Translations under genes and position numbers: made by a program
Notes under the pieces: generated by a model
Seen by the model: only the letters and a program-made list of their open reading frames with translations
What the model was told of the DNA's origin: nothing
The model's database searches: none
Shown: positions 1-12,001 of the stretch, piece after piece
How the letters are laid out: each line of letters starts with the position of its first letter
Numbering within the stretch: position 1 is the first letter of the stretch
From: Lepiota brunneoincarnata
Lineage: Eukaryota; Basidiomycota; Agaricomycetes; Agaricales; Agaricaceae
DNA length: 64,000 nt
Assembly (NCBI GenBank): GCA_023014365.1
Contig: JAEBUN010000001.1
Location: 2,480,001 to 2,544,000 of the forward strand
Reading direction: 5' to 3'

Positions 1-1075
1 CTGTGATTTCTTTTCCTGTGCAATGCGACGGGCCTCCTCGTGAATGTCATGGACCTGCTTCGAAGTGCTGGTGTAAAATGCAAGCACGCGTTGCCCCAGC
101 GGCGAGCCTATGGCCCTCTCGTAATACTACACAACAGAAGACGCTGCGATGAGTTCTATGCCCTTTCACATAACCATGTAAGCTTACATCGTGGGCAACT
201 TTCGAAAAGCCCTTTTGTCCGTCGAGGGCCTTGGCTTGCTTGATCTGCTCATCAACTTTCGCCTGGACAGTTGCCGAAACCTTTTGGTCGGGACCAAAAG
301 CACGCTGGCCTATATTCGCATCGAGTTGGTTGATGTAGTCGAGGAACCTCTTCGATATCCCTTGTTTACCTGGGTAATATGCGGTGAGAACATCTGCTCC
401 ACGCCATTGGTAAACCCACTCACGGTCAATCTCAATGGCATGTTCGAGAATTTTGTCAGAAAGGGTGTAGCCTTGAGCCAGATACTCGGCAGCAACTAAA
501 GGTAATCAGTCCCCCATCAAGCCACCCGGGTAGTGAGGGTCTACATACTGGCTGCACGCGGTTTATCTGACTGGTCTATCCCTGCATCCGTGCCTTCGGC
601 AGCTTCTTGGTGATTGTCATCGCTTTTGACGGCATCGGATGTGACTGAGAGTATGGCACCGTCGAGTGGACCACCGTTCAGCTGAAGGGGTTGGTCTTAG
701 AGCTAATGAACAAGGCTTAGGATGTCGTAACAAACCATCAAAGCTGTTTTGGCTGCGGATGCTTTGTCGAAATGGAGTGTAGCGGTACTCGACTTCTCCT
801 CATAATCGATGGATTTGATGCTTGTAAAAGCTAAGAATCGTGAAAAGTGTTGATAACAGGGTCAAACTTACTTGCCACAGAATCTGAGGTTCGAGTACAG
901 TCAGGCGCCCCGGTCTGGTGGAGGAACTGTAAAACATACGTGAAGAAATCATTCAATTGAGTCTTTGTCGTGGATGGTGCGATGCCGGAAACCTGTTGCA
1001 CGGGCGGCAGATGAGTAAATTATGATTCAGGGGCAGCAAACCCCTCTAGCTTGCCTGGACTGGATAAGTCGTCAT
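1..1075 (-). CDS. vip1: Vip1-type RRM protein, 5' part of gene (C-terminus runs off the window)
   Basis: The gene is read on the minus strand from an ATG at 1075. The first exon (1055-1075) encodes MTTYPVQ and is followed by a GC-AG intron (993-1054). The next exons encode an RRM-like start (VSGIAPSTTKTQLNDFF), then SIDYEEKSSTATLHF and LNGGPLDGAILSV. After this come an acidic linker and the conserved second half: YLAQGYTLSDKILEHAIEID, ISKRFLDYINQLDANIGQ, GFSKVAHD and, near the window edge, YYERAIGSPLGQRV with STSKQVHDIHEEARRIA. This order matches the fungal family typified by fission yeast Vip1, an RNA-recognition-motif protein of unclear role that is often annotated as actin-related. The exon joint just after the first RRM segment, around 890-930, is uncertain and could hide an intron or a frame break. 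The C-terminal residues lie beyond base 1. Confidence 0.8.
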
Positions 1076-2092
1076 GTCGAGGGCTGAGTGAGGGAGGAAA
1101 GAAATGGTGGACGGAGTGTCTCAGCCCAGACGTCCCAACTTAGGGGTTTGGGGAGTTGGCCACATTGACGTCATTGATGAGGACGGAAGATCCGGTTTCC
1201 ATCGCATCTTCCTTGGGGAGGGCATTGTGCCATGGAGTAGCCAGCCGGGGAAGGGGCCTGTATAGGAATGTTTTCCTAATATCACTGTCACTTTTGACCG
1301 GGCTTGGGGGAGAGTAAGTTTGGTAGACGGTTTAAAACCGTCTACTAAACGTGACCCCCGAGTTCGCATCATGTGATATATCTTTTTTTTTGTATTCCGC
1401 ATTTATATACCGCAACAAGCAAACTAGTGCTAAGACGTGGTGAGCCCACTATATTAAGAGATGGGCTCCATCACGCAGTGGAATGTCTACAGGGATAAAA
1501 GCTCCGAAATGCCTGTAAAAGTTTCTTTGATGGTGTGACATCTGTATCACAAGGTGGCAGTAAGTGGAAAAGGTAGTAACATACTAATAAAATGAATATA
1601 ATAATTGTTGTGAGAGCCGGATGGGGCACGGTGAGCCATCAGTCCTGAATACTCATAGTTGTATATTGTGGAATGATAGGTATGGGGAGAGTGAGCCAAG
1701 ACATACTCACTTGTTAGGAGGTATTTTCCCTTTTCACTATTGCTCCTATTCTTTGTAGGAACATGCCCCTATTCCTTCCAGAAGTCAAGAGTCACTCAAT
1801 TCAAAGCAATAACTGCATAATCTGTATAGTACATGTGTCAATCCAGTACAGGATTTGATTTCTGTATATTCACTTGACCTCCATTTCATTATGTTGGGGC
1901 CTGTGGCTGGATGAACTTTACATGGCCACCTGAGGCACAGTGGCAGCCTCCATCAGGCTTTGTGAATAAGGACATTTAAGCAACCCACACCACCACAGTG
2001 CTGTGGAGGCAACAACAAGAATACAGAAAAAAGAAAGCAAAAGCTAATTGGTAGTAATGGTACTAACCCTTCTGCTGTTACCTCCTCTTTCT
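1076..2092. other. intergenic, no gene seen
   Basis: I see no coding signal in this stretch. It presumably includes the vip1 promoter next to 1075. It holds one near-perfect palindrome, listed separately, and AT-rich sequence around 1380-1870. Confidence 0.5.
1318..1350. repeat. 33-nt near-perfect palindrome
   Basis: The two 16-nt arms (left arm GTTTGGTAGACGGTTT, right arm AAACCGTCTACTAAAC) surround a single A. The only mismatch is G against T at the fifth base from the outside. It lies between genes and could form a hairpin; its function is unknown. Confidence 0.8.
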
Positions 2093-2705
2093 TCAAGTTC
2101 TCACCACCCCCTGTTCATCCCTGGCACTTCTCTGACGCCTCTGACTTTCTTCAGTCAACCCATTCGAACTACCTAACAACTTAACAGCCTTCTCCATCGC
2201 ACCCCTCCACGTCTTGACTGGTGTCTTTTCCCAGTAAAATCCCTCTGGCTCGCATTCCATGACGATTGAGACAGGGTTCCCGGCGTCAGCCGACATTGAC
2301 AAATTAGTTCCAGTTTCATCCAATCCGGACACTTGAGCGATTCGTTGCTCGCTTAGGTAGAGTAACTCATGAGGGCAGAGGTATGTGTTAGGAATGCCGG
2401 TCGAAGACAACACTAGCGAGAATATCAATGATTGGGGATGTGGATAGAGATAAGTGCGCACTGTGCCCATCCCTCCATTAAAACCAACATAATCTAGTCC
2501 TCGTATATTTCTTGGAGGTGAACTGTCGTCGTGTGGTTCGAAAGTTCGACCGACCAGACGACGTAGTGTGGTCTTCGTGATTTCCGGGTGGGCATGCCGC
2601 GCGCTCAAACACGGGGCAATCGGGAGGATGTGTTGCTGGCGGGTTAATTAATGCTCGTAACGGCGATTCCGCACTACCCATGTCCTTTTGTGATTTTGAA
2701 GCCAT
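2093..2705 (-). CDS. orphan ORF of unknown function, apparent +1 frame break
   Basis: Two minus-strand reading frames abut. The upstream one starts at an ATG at 2705 (MASKSQKDMGSAESP) and reads to about 2605. The downstream one is open for about 170 codons to the stop at 2093, with stretches such as RRLVGRTFEPHDDSSPP, GFNGGMGTVRTYLYPHPQ and GFYWEKTPVKTWRGAMEKA. Skipping one base near 2601-2610 joins them. An open frame this long with few stops suggests coding, and the open frame extends upstream to a possible splice acceptor near 2748, so an earlier exon may exist. I do not recognise a domain. It could be a lineage-specific gene or a decaying one. Confidence 0.4.
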
Positions 2706-5700
2706 TGGAGGGGCATCCGTCCCTGCCGGAATTAGCTCGACAAAATTCTGTATTGGTTGACAGTGCTGGTATATTCCTTCGCCCTTGTTTTTTTTTGCGA
2801 GGTTTAGGGAGCGATGCCGCCCACCGTGCCGCAGATCTGAGTCGGTTAACAGATATCATTGAACAGGCCCTATCTCACCAAATATTGTTTCCGGAGCAAA
2901 GTTGTACATACATCGACGTGTACCGTTTCAGAATATATCACATACACACTCCTGAATTAGTGGCTATTACACATCTTACTTGGCTTCTGGTTGCTACGAG
3001 TTTCCGCGCTCGTGTATTCCAGAGATCCGAGGCTCGACATTGGTATGTGCCGCACGTGTTGATGCGGTAGCAATCATGCGCAGCTGCGCGGGCTCGAATA
3101 TAAGAGACGTGTGCTGTCAATTCCTCCATCATATCACCGGTCTACCCGGAAGTCTCAGCAATGGACAGGGAAAATCTTCGAGAATATGGACCCTATTTCG
3201 TTGGCGCAAGTTCCATCAAGCAAATTATCATCCGAACTGTGAACTCATCAAACGAGTACAACGAGCGCAGGGTCCCTGACATTTGCCAATCATCTCAGTA
3301 GCTCCAATCTATGGATACCTGCTCCCCGCTAGCAACTCGGACCGACCATTGTCCAACCTTTCTGCTGTTGAAACACCGGCCGGCCTCCAAAGAATATAAC
3401 ACTCTACCTTCAGCCTCGGATACCCGAGCAACAGTTGAATACCGCTCTGGGCCTTTCAATCCCATGTCGTCCTCGGGACCCACAGGTCGAACTGGTTAAA
3501 CTACACCCATTCCTCCGAGCTCCCCGCACAAAGTGAATTGGTACCTGTTGTGTATGCTTCAAAATGAGCATGCGAATGTGGGACTATTCTTATCGCTGCC
3601 GGGGCTTCTATTGCAGGCGCGTCTACTAACTGCCGTTTAGTGGCAAAATAGTCTGCCTGCGAATCAACACGGGCAGTCCGACGTTCCCAGGTAGCTGGGT
3701 AAACACAAAGCCTGTTCTTCCCGCGGTACAGGTCAGCGCTGGAATGAGGACTAGGGCGCCGGAATGTATGTACAGAAGGTGGCAGTGGACCAAGCAACCC
3801 TGGAATGGCACTCCATCAAGCGAATCTTGATCCAGGAACGACGGCAAGGAGGATTGGCGGTCTTGATCCCGCTTGTCAATGAATCCATAAGGCGTACTCG
3901 GCTCATGAGAAAAATACGGTCAGCTGACTCTCAATGGATCATTAATTGATCATTATATCATTAGCCCCATGCGCTCAGAAGTCTCCATTAAATCCGGACA
4001 CTTCAAACAATGTGAACGAGAGTCCCGGACGCAAATCCTCGGTTGCCCCCTGTTATGAGTGCTGAGCTCTCAGGCTGCTCATTATGGTGCACGTTATGAT
4101 GATTCTCCTGAACACTGCGACCGCCATCAGAAAGCGTGATCATCACCGTCAAAGAATGGGGTTGTTGATAGCATTCATGGGACGGGTGTATCAATCATCT
4201 GCTTCGATCCTGATGGGTTCTGAAGGCGCGTTATCGTTGTGAACTTAATGAATGGCCCGAAGCTCAGAACTCTAGAGCTTCATCTGTGCCGTTGATGTGA
4301 CAGCCTCAGTATGGCACAATATGCACGCTCTGGTTTAGTCGGTCTCCCTTCCGGGGTAATAATAGCCATTAGATTTCTGGTCAGGCGGCTGTACAGCCTC
4401 CTTCTGGAACTTTGTCATAAACTCTGAACCTTTGATGGTGTTGCTAGGCGTAAGTCTGTAGAAGAGGAAATTGATTGATTAAGCCCACTGTGTATGCGAC
4501 TAACGTTCTCACCATCGGAGGCTGAGTCGTTCGCCGCAGGTCAAAGGGAGGTTTGTGAACAGAGGCAGGAGTCCTCATAGGCTGTCGAAGGTTTTAACAT
4601 GGTGTATAGCCAGCCGGAAAGCATAGTTCGGTAGTCACTGGGATCTGTATCAAAGTCAGATATCTTTCTATCAAGTGTGATTATTGGGTTCCCAACAAAT
4701 GCCGTCAGCATGTGAGCGATGATCCAACTACCAGGCGCAAGATGTTTCCTTGAGGGGCAGTTCGCACCCAATGCACCGCCAATCCACAGATGGGGATCCG
4801 GTGACAATATTGCCTATAAGATAAATTGTCTCCTACTATGAATGCGAATTTCACAAAGGGCGCCCTCCAGTTTCCGTCCTCTCAAATGACTGCGCAGTAA
4901 GATTTGATCCAGATATTCGTCACAGTGACTGTCGGCGCGATGACACTCCCACTGTGTTTGGTTTAACACTTGAGAGGTTTTGATCGACGTAATATTTCTA
5001 CAAGATTCTTCAGTGTCAAGAAGTGATATCCGTCGGAGCATGAGACTTGATTGAAGACTAGGGAAGATCTAACTTTGTGAAGCAAACTGGTTTGCTTCAC
5101 AAAGAGCATACCTGCCAGGAGTCTGGTGTGGGTGTAACGTCCCAGCTCCAGGTATGATTTTGTGACCCCTAGAACTGGATTCGTTTATCACCACCGGCTC
5201 TTCCAGCTGATCTTGTTTCATCTGTAGTTCGCAGCTAGAACGCGAAAATCCGGTCCTTAACCAGCTTCCTACATTACAATAATCACAGAGAACCTTAGGC
5301 AGTGCTTGAGACTTCCCTGAAGCCTGAAGGTCGGCTGGCCGTTATTCGCCTGTAGGTCATCAACCTTTGTCCGTGCAATAAAAACCCCATTTAGCGTTGA
5401 AGATCCGCGGTAATAGTCAGAGAATTTCGGCAAAGAGATCAAACAGGAGTTTCATCTGTTAACGATTTTTGATGGATAGGTATAGTATAACAAAGGCTCC
5501 GCTGTCAGATCCTGAAGTGATCGCAAAAGCTTGGGTCGGTAAACTTGTTCGCCGTTGTATCTGGCACCCGAAATCATGTCCACTATATGACCACTGGAGA
5601 CCACGGGCAACTACCCGCATATAATGGAACAGTCATGAGTCGTAATGAGCGGGAATGAGATTACGGGACATGCAAGGAAGAGGATCAAATTCAATCCTAC

Positions 5701-5814
5701 ACTTGGACGGTCACGTGATGTACCCCATGTTGAACGCTCGCTAAAGCAATTCCTCAGCCAGGCGCAAGTCAGCACCGCGTTGTCGCGCAACGAACGGCGT
5801 ATCAAGCTCCGGCT
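2706..5814. other. gene-poor region with ORF fragments, no intact gene
   Basis: Only short open frames are present. Between 3160 and 3800 both strands show coding-like fragments with plausible introns: plus strand from ATG 3161, MDRENLREYGPYFVGASSIK; minus strand, DYFATKRQLVDAPAIEAP. The real strand cannot be decided. Between 4330 and 5041 minus-strand fragments such as HLWIGGALGANCPSRKHLAPG recall, very weakly, the heme-binding region of a cytochrome P450. A perfect palindrome lies at 5073-5104. The simplest reading is decayed gene or transposon sequence. Confidence 0.4.
5073..5104. repeat. 32-nt perfect palindrome
   Basis: Arms CTTTGTGAAGCAAAC and GTTTGCTTCACAAAG are exact inverted repeats of 15 nt separated by TG. 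It lies in the gene-poor stretch upstream of cdc11. I found no flanking direct repeats or other sign of a known element end. Confidence 0.85.
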
Positions 5815-8800
5815 ATGTCGGTCCCAGGATGGCAAACGGAAGAACTTCAAGACGAATGGGTTGACCTTGAACCCGAGGGCGACAACGACGACGACGACGA
5901 TAATCTGACCTACGGCACTCACTCGGTCTCCCTGACTGTACCTCTTGCAACACAGATACACACGAACAGCGACCTTGAAGCCCCTAGTCCCCCATTCAAT
6001 ACATCTAATTTTCCTGCTGGAACATTTCTGGTTCGGGATGATGTTCCTGATGCTTCATTTCTGCCCAAGACTCCTGGTCGCAAGAAGGGATTAATGAAGG
6101 ATATCTTCACCCCAATGCCGCTGGAGCGTATGTTTGAGCCGCCCTCTCCATCCGAGCAAACGAATCAGCCAGCTGTTGCCACCGATCCATCGTCGCCATC
6201 CAGCCAACTAGCACCATCATCTCATGCCACTGAGGATGAGATTATCGAGACTGATGTTCCACATATTACTTCCTTCAACGGGCGCAAAGCGAGTCTAGCT
6301 TGCCAGTTTACGTTCGCTGTACCCAAGGGACTCTCCGTTGCTGCCAGCTCGACATTCCCTCAAGCACAGAGCACTCCTAATCCGCCACTCAGCGTTCAAC
6401 GTAAACCCCCGTCCACTGACCCTCGGCTGCGCCTCTTTCAATTCCAGTACGACACATACACACGAGAGCACTTATCTGCAATGGTTGATTCAATAGCCAT
6501 CGGTACACCTTCCGGAACGGGGACTACACCCTCACCCACTGGTCTCACCCATCAGCTTTCGCGGGTATCAGAATTGACGGCCTCAGCCTCCATCACGAAT
6601 ATTTCACACCTGCGAAGCACGAAACGCGTCAAACTTAGTCCACTCAACGATTATTATGGGGAGGGCGCGGGCTCTCAAGCGCTGATATCTAGGCCTAAAT
6701 TAACTGGCAAAGATTATGTTGGGGAATCGAAACAGTTGATGCAACAAATCAAGTCTGCTCGGGACTTCTCTACCATCTCTACGACTGTCAGTGCCCATGA
6801 TAATCCGGTCCCTCTCCCAGGCACACAGGAAGTCGCGGAAATTCATCTTCCATCAGCGCCAACATCAGGTAGGTTCTCCCTTCTGTTAACTGGGTCGCAG
6901 TATTGATATCGACATCGATGGAACAGATACTAATCTATATCCCCTGCATCTAAACGTTCCCACTGATCCAAGCACCAATCCCTCTACATCAACTAGCACT
7001 ATCGGATCTAAGCGAAGCCAATACTCGTCCTCGTCCTATCGGCAGCAAGCAGAAGCATTAATGGCACAAATAAAGAAAGACATGAAGGGCAGAAAACGTA
7101 TATTTTCTGGAGAGACGGAATTATCATCCACAGCCGACGGGAACGGTGAACGGAACTTGTCAATTACCCACCCTACCCCTGAAAGTACAGCATACAACAT
7201 CTGTTCTATCGAGCTCGACAAGGAGAACCAGTTAGTACCTTCATCAAGATCTCAGAGGTCCTCGTCTTCCTCTAGATCCTTTCACCGAAAAACTAGCTCT
7301 TCCCATACATCAACAAGCCAGCGAAATATCATTTCTCGGTTCGACCAACAAAGCCTTGCGGATGATTTCTCTAAGATCTCGTTCTCCGACAGACCTCTTC
7401 TCGATCACCCGCCCGCTGTCACAACCCATGAGGATCCCCCGCTCCTATCTACCACTGCTCCTCCATCATACCCATCTTCTGTTCGCGTCGATACTAATGA
7501 GGAACTAAACCGTTTCGTCTCTTCGAGCACTGCAGGTGGCACAACAATCACCTCAGGGAGTGCGCCATCATTTATCAAGCATCCTGGTCCCGCGCATATT
7601 CGGACCATAGCTCCTCAAGATGTTCCATCATTACCTGACCGATTCGGCGACATGGTCTTCGACAAGGTCAACTCGCGGTGGATCAAGAATCCAACAGTGG
7701 CTGCGGATAGCAATGCAGACGAACCTAGCGAAGATCCTTTCGTTGACATCGAAAGTCTCAAAGATGATCCCAAGGGAAGGGTTGACGACTCAGATGAATC
7801 TCAGGAGGATGGGACAGCTCGACAAGGTCTTTACTCTGTCGTGAATGAAATGAGCCGCATTGAGGAGCGGTCTGAGGTGGATGACGAGGAGATCGATCTA
7901 ATGAGCTTCTCAACGGATGCTTCATCTCATATTGTGAGCGTCATGACAGGGGTCGACCCTATCGGTATCGAGGATGACGCACAAACCACTGATTCGGACG
8001 ACAATGTTGAATTAATTCAGCCCGAAATTCGGCCGCTAGAGTTTGACTCAGAGGATGAGGACTTCCATTCTTTTGACGTTCCGAAAGTTGTAGTACAGGA
8101 GCCAGATCTGGCGTCTTCTAGTTTAGCAGTTCCTCTTGCGCCACCTTCACTTGCTACCCCTCACCGTTCTACTTCTACGACACACACGACTCCTATGGTA
8201 CGACCGGCGCTGAGAAGCCATGGTACAACGCCTACCTCTGCCCTCAAGGACCCGAATCGTCCCAGGTACCAAACCCCACTACAGCAGAAAGGTCATCGGC
8301 GTTCGGTCAGTTTTTCCGATGGAAAACGCGATGGGCCTATACAGGGTCTGCACGATTCAAACGGCTCCGCAGGCATACCTTTCTCACTGGACGGGTCAGA
8401 TACAGGATTTAATCCTGCGAGCGAAATGGTGCCCTCCGCGCGGTCGAAGCGAATAGAGGACATGATGGATGCTTTGGAATGCTCAGGTATGCCATTTGTA
8501 ATTTTTAAAACGCATGCGTTCATTCAGTCTTTTTTTCTCCGCAGATCTCAGTGAGGAGGACTCTTCGCCGTCGAAAGGCGGCTCTGTTCGCGGGGAGCTT
8601 CAACCACTGGGTAGTCGACAGCCGAATGACTCATTGAAAAACTCCAGGAAACGGGTGTTTTCACGGTCTCAAACCCACCGCCCCACGCCCTCGAAACAAG
8701 ATTTTGGCAGGGCCAACGGGACTTTCCTAACCGAGTGCTCCTTTGGTGTTGCCTATGATCGACTAGTTGCCGTCATTACGGATATCCAGCCCTTTGAACC

Positions 8801-11296
8801 CTACTGGGAAGAACTCCACTCTGTAGACCTATCGAACAAAGATCTAGAGAGTGTTGCGAGACTCAAGGAATTTTTGCCTCGCTTGGATGCACTAAGTCTG
8901 TGAGTTACTGTTATATCCGATCTTATGCAATGGTCGATGATAAAATTCAGTAACTTGAACCAACTTGCGTGGCTCAGTGGGGTTCCTCAATCGGTGAGGA
9001 CATTATCTGTCGCATCGAATAGGTGAACCAATGAATGTCTTCTCTTTTTGGGATAATATCTAACGTCATATTTCTAAATATCCCTGTGCTTTGTTTTTTG
9101 TCGGGCCCACCCTGAACTTTCAGTCTCACAGGGCTTACTTCATTCAGCCATTTACTAAACCTCGAGAACCTTGACATCAGCCGGAATGATATTGATTCTT
9201 TGCGACGTGGGTAACAGCGTTCCTTCATCCCTTCAGTTGTTTTTTTAAAATGATTTTTTCCGTTTGCAGAGCTAGAGTGCCTACGCCATCTACGAGAGTT
9301 GAAGGCGGACGGTAATAGGGTGGTGAGCTTGGACGGATTGCAGAAAATGGACGGGCTGGTCAAACTGAGCCTTCAAGCCAACTTGATACAATCTGCCGAG
9401 CTTGGTAGCTTTAACTGGTTTGTTGAAAGGAATCTCCAACTGATACGCATCATGATGCGCTGACTTGGTGATTATCTTCCAGGAAGCGCCTAGAGATGCT
9501 TAACATGAGTTACAATCGTTTGGGGCACATAAGCGGTATTGAAACACTGCAATCCCTCATTGCACTGAATCTAGGTGAGTCTTTTTGATTTCAATCAAGA
9601 AACTATGTTTTTCGTCGTTGTGGGATCGATAGTAATCAAATCAGACCCGGAACTCAGGGGAAGGGAGGGGGGCACATGACGCCTGATGAGCGAGACAACC
9701 GGCGGCCATTTGGGGTTCATCCCTAATGTGCACTGCCAGCTCCCACTCAGTTTTTGTCAACTGACAAATGGTTACCAAAACGCCTTCGATGGTCTAACGT
9801 ATATTTCTTTTTAGACAATAATTGTCTCAAGACACTGGGGGTTGATGGAAGCATGCCTCGATTACGGATCCTGCGGCTGAGTGGAAATCAACTTCGTCAA
9901 GTGGACTCTAGCGCATTTATGAACCTTCGCACGCTATACTGCGGATAACAATTCCCTGACACATCTGGTGAAAGTGAACCGATTGACCAAGCTGGAGAAC
10001 CTCTCTCTGCGGAATCAGAGTGGGCGTGGACTGTGAGTAGATATTGTCAATGATAGATAAACGAAATTTGCTGATGGTTCTTTCCACAACTTTGTGTGAT
10101 CTGGTTGTACCTGGCTTGATTTTTCTCGCACACTCTCGTGGCTCGTCCGATTTCAGCAACCTTTTGACCCGCGATGTCCGCGATGTGAAGCGTCTGTACC
10201 TCTCTGGTGAGCCCTCCGTTCTTATCATCATGGAGCTTGGGTTCCTGAACACCCATACACGTCCTCCAAAGGCAACCCACTGCAGCCTACATTTATATCG
10301 GAAGCATGTTACAATTTGATCTACCTGGAAGTAGCCGCATGTCGGCTGACCGCGCTGCCCGAGGATATGGGGAAGCTAACGCCAAATCTGCGAGTATTGA
10401 ATCTGAACTACAACTTCTTGGAAGATGTTCGGCCACTGGAGGGACTCACGAGGCTGGAGAAACTCACAATCATTGGATCTCGGCTCAGGAAGACGAAGCC
10501 ACTGATCCGTTGCGTCCAACGGATGGCGGACATTGAGATGCTCGATTTCAGGTACGTTTTCCTGTGTACATTGGTCCCTCCTTTCCTTGTGTTTGCCTCT
10601 ATCGCGTGGGATATTGGTCGGGCAAACGTTGCCTTGTTCTCTTCTGAGGCTCGGGCTTGTCCCAAATTGAGGCGGATTCTTCTCTTTTCTGATGCCCCCC
10701 ACGCCCCGCCCCCTTATTATGGCATTGGGGAACAACATTGTTTTTCAATTTCCAATATTGCTCGGCAAATCACTATTTATACTACTTGCCGCGCCATGTG
10801 GTCGGGTGTACGGTCGGGGTTGATTGAGTGGCGTTTAGACAGGGGGAGGTTGAATGGAGCCCATTTCGCTTGAGGTTTCCTTCGCATGTATGGAATTCAG
10901 GCTACTGATGGTCGACTTAAATATAGGATGAATCCATGTACGCTAGGGTGGTACCTTCCACTATTGGTAAAGGATATACCTGGGGCGTTACAGCCTTCAG
11001 AGAGCAGGAACAGCAGGAACAAGCAGGAACAGCAAGGTCAAAGAGGAAGGGACAAGGGGAACATGAGCAGCAGTTGGCCAGAGTTGGATGCCAAGTTCCG
11101 GCGAGATTTGCCGGACGAGCTGTATATCGGGCGATTAGCGTACCGAGGACTGATCATGCGGGCGTGTGGGCATTTACGGATGCTGGACGGTGTGGGAGTG
11201 TCGGAGAAGGAGCGCACGAAGGCACAGAAATTGCTGATGGGCATTATGAGTAAGAACAAGAGAGAGGAAAGGGGGGCGGAGGGAGGAACGGGCTGA
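5815..11296 (+). CDS. cdc11: Cdc11/Nud1-type septation/mitotic-exit scaffold (LRR protein)
   Basis: This is a spindle-pole-body scaffold that in yeasts anchors the septation initiation or mitotic exit kinase cascade. Eleven exons can be placed: 5815-6868, 6927-8486, 8545-8899, 8951-9022, 9124-9206, 9270-9417, 9483-9574, 9815-10032, 10157-10206, 10272-10551 and 10927-11296. Leaving out one base near 9940, they sum to exactly 1427 codons including the stop. The N-terminus begins MSVPGWQTEELQDEWVDLEP. About 900 residues of Ser/Pro/acidic low-complexity sequence follow. The last 450 or so residues carry leucine-rich repeats, for example LRILRLSGNQLRQV and LRVLNLNYNFLEDVRPL. The family C-terminus MNPCTLGWYLPLL is present. 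The extra T at about 9940 would give a premature stop inside the repeats (LRTLY, then ADNNSL in the next frame) and is probably a sequence error. Confidence 0.9.
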
Positions 11297-12001
11297 GATC
11301 ATGATGGGGATGGGGATGTGAGATAGAGGTGGAGATTAGAGCATGTACCGTACCCGTAGATGGATAATGAATGTTAGATTTGCGGATTGAACGTTGGACA
11401 TGTTACATCACGGATTTGCGTGCCAACGGTTGGAGGAGCCACAGCCGCAGCAGCTGTGGGCAATAGCAGTGGGCTGGGGGCCGGGGGAAGTGGACACCGG
11501 GTGCCAGTGATCCATGTTTGGCGGCAAGGTGAGCTGGGTGGTGCCTGGAAGGAGGGAGGGAGGCAATATAGCCATAACGGGAGATAATGGCGGGCATCGC
11601 CGACGGGAGGGAAGGTCGAGGCGAGTTGGTTCGGCGGCTGGCAGATGGCGAGTTGGTTCTCAGATCGAGAGTGTGTGAGCGGGGGAAGCCAAATCTGGAA
11701 CGGAGGGACGCTGGATCTGGGCGAGATTTGGGCGTGAGTTGATTAATTGAGGCCAGAGTTTGTACTTGTTGACAAAAATATAGTTGCCCTGCTCGCTCCC
11801 GGACGGCAGTGGAGGGATGGGAGTGAGAGCTCTCTCTACAAGCCAATCTGGAAATCTTGTCGGTCTTTGATCCCTTCCCACAGGGCTATCTAGCCTGATC
11901 CCTCCAACTTTAAATACAGCTCTCCTCCTCCATCTTTTTACTCTTCACTGCCCCGCGCCCAGGCCTCCCCTTTCTCTCCGTGCACCCATCCTCCGTCATC
12001 C
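11297..12001. other. intergenic, probable promoter and 5' UTR of the homeobox gene
   Basis: No gene is seen. The last 100 bases before the homeobox ATG are strongly pyrimidine-rich (CTCCTCC, CCTTTCTCTCC), which is typical of transcription start regions in basidiomycetes. Confidence 0.5.

Noticed and set aside
4541..4807. Cytochrome P450 C-terminal fragment
   Set aside because: Only the arrangement GxxxGxxCPxRxHLAxxSxII is suggestive. The upstream FxxG and ExxR signatures were not found, so it is mentioned but not called.
5645..5908. Plus-strand ORF overlapping the cdc11 start and its minus-strand counterpart
   Set aside because: Both are shadow frames over the promoter and the acidic N-terminus of cdc11, with no independent motif.
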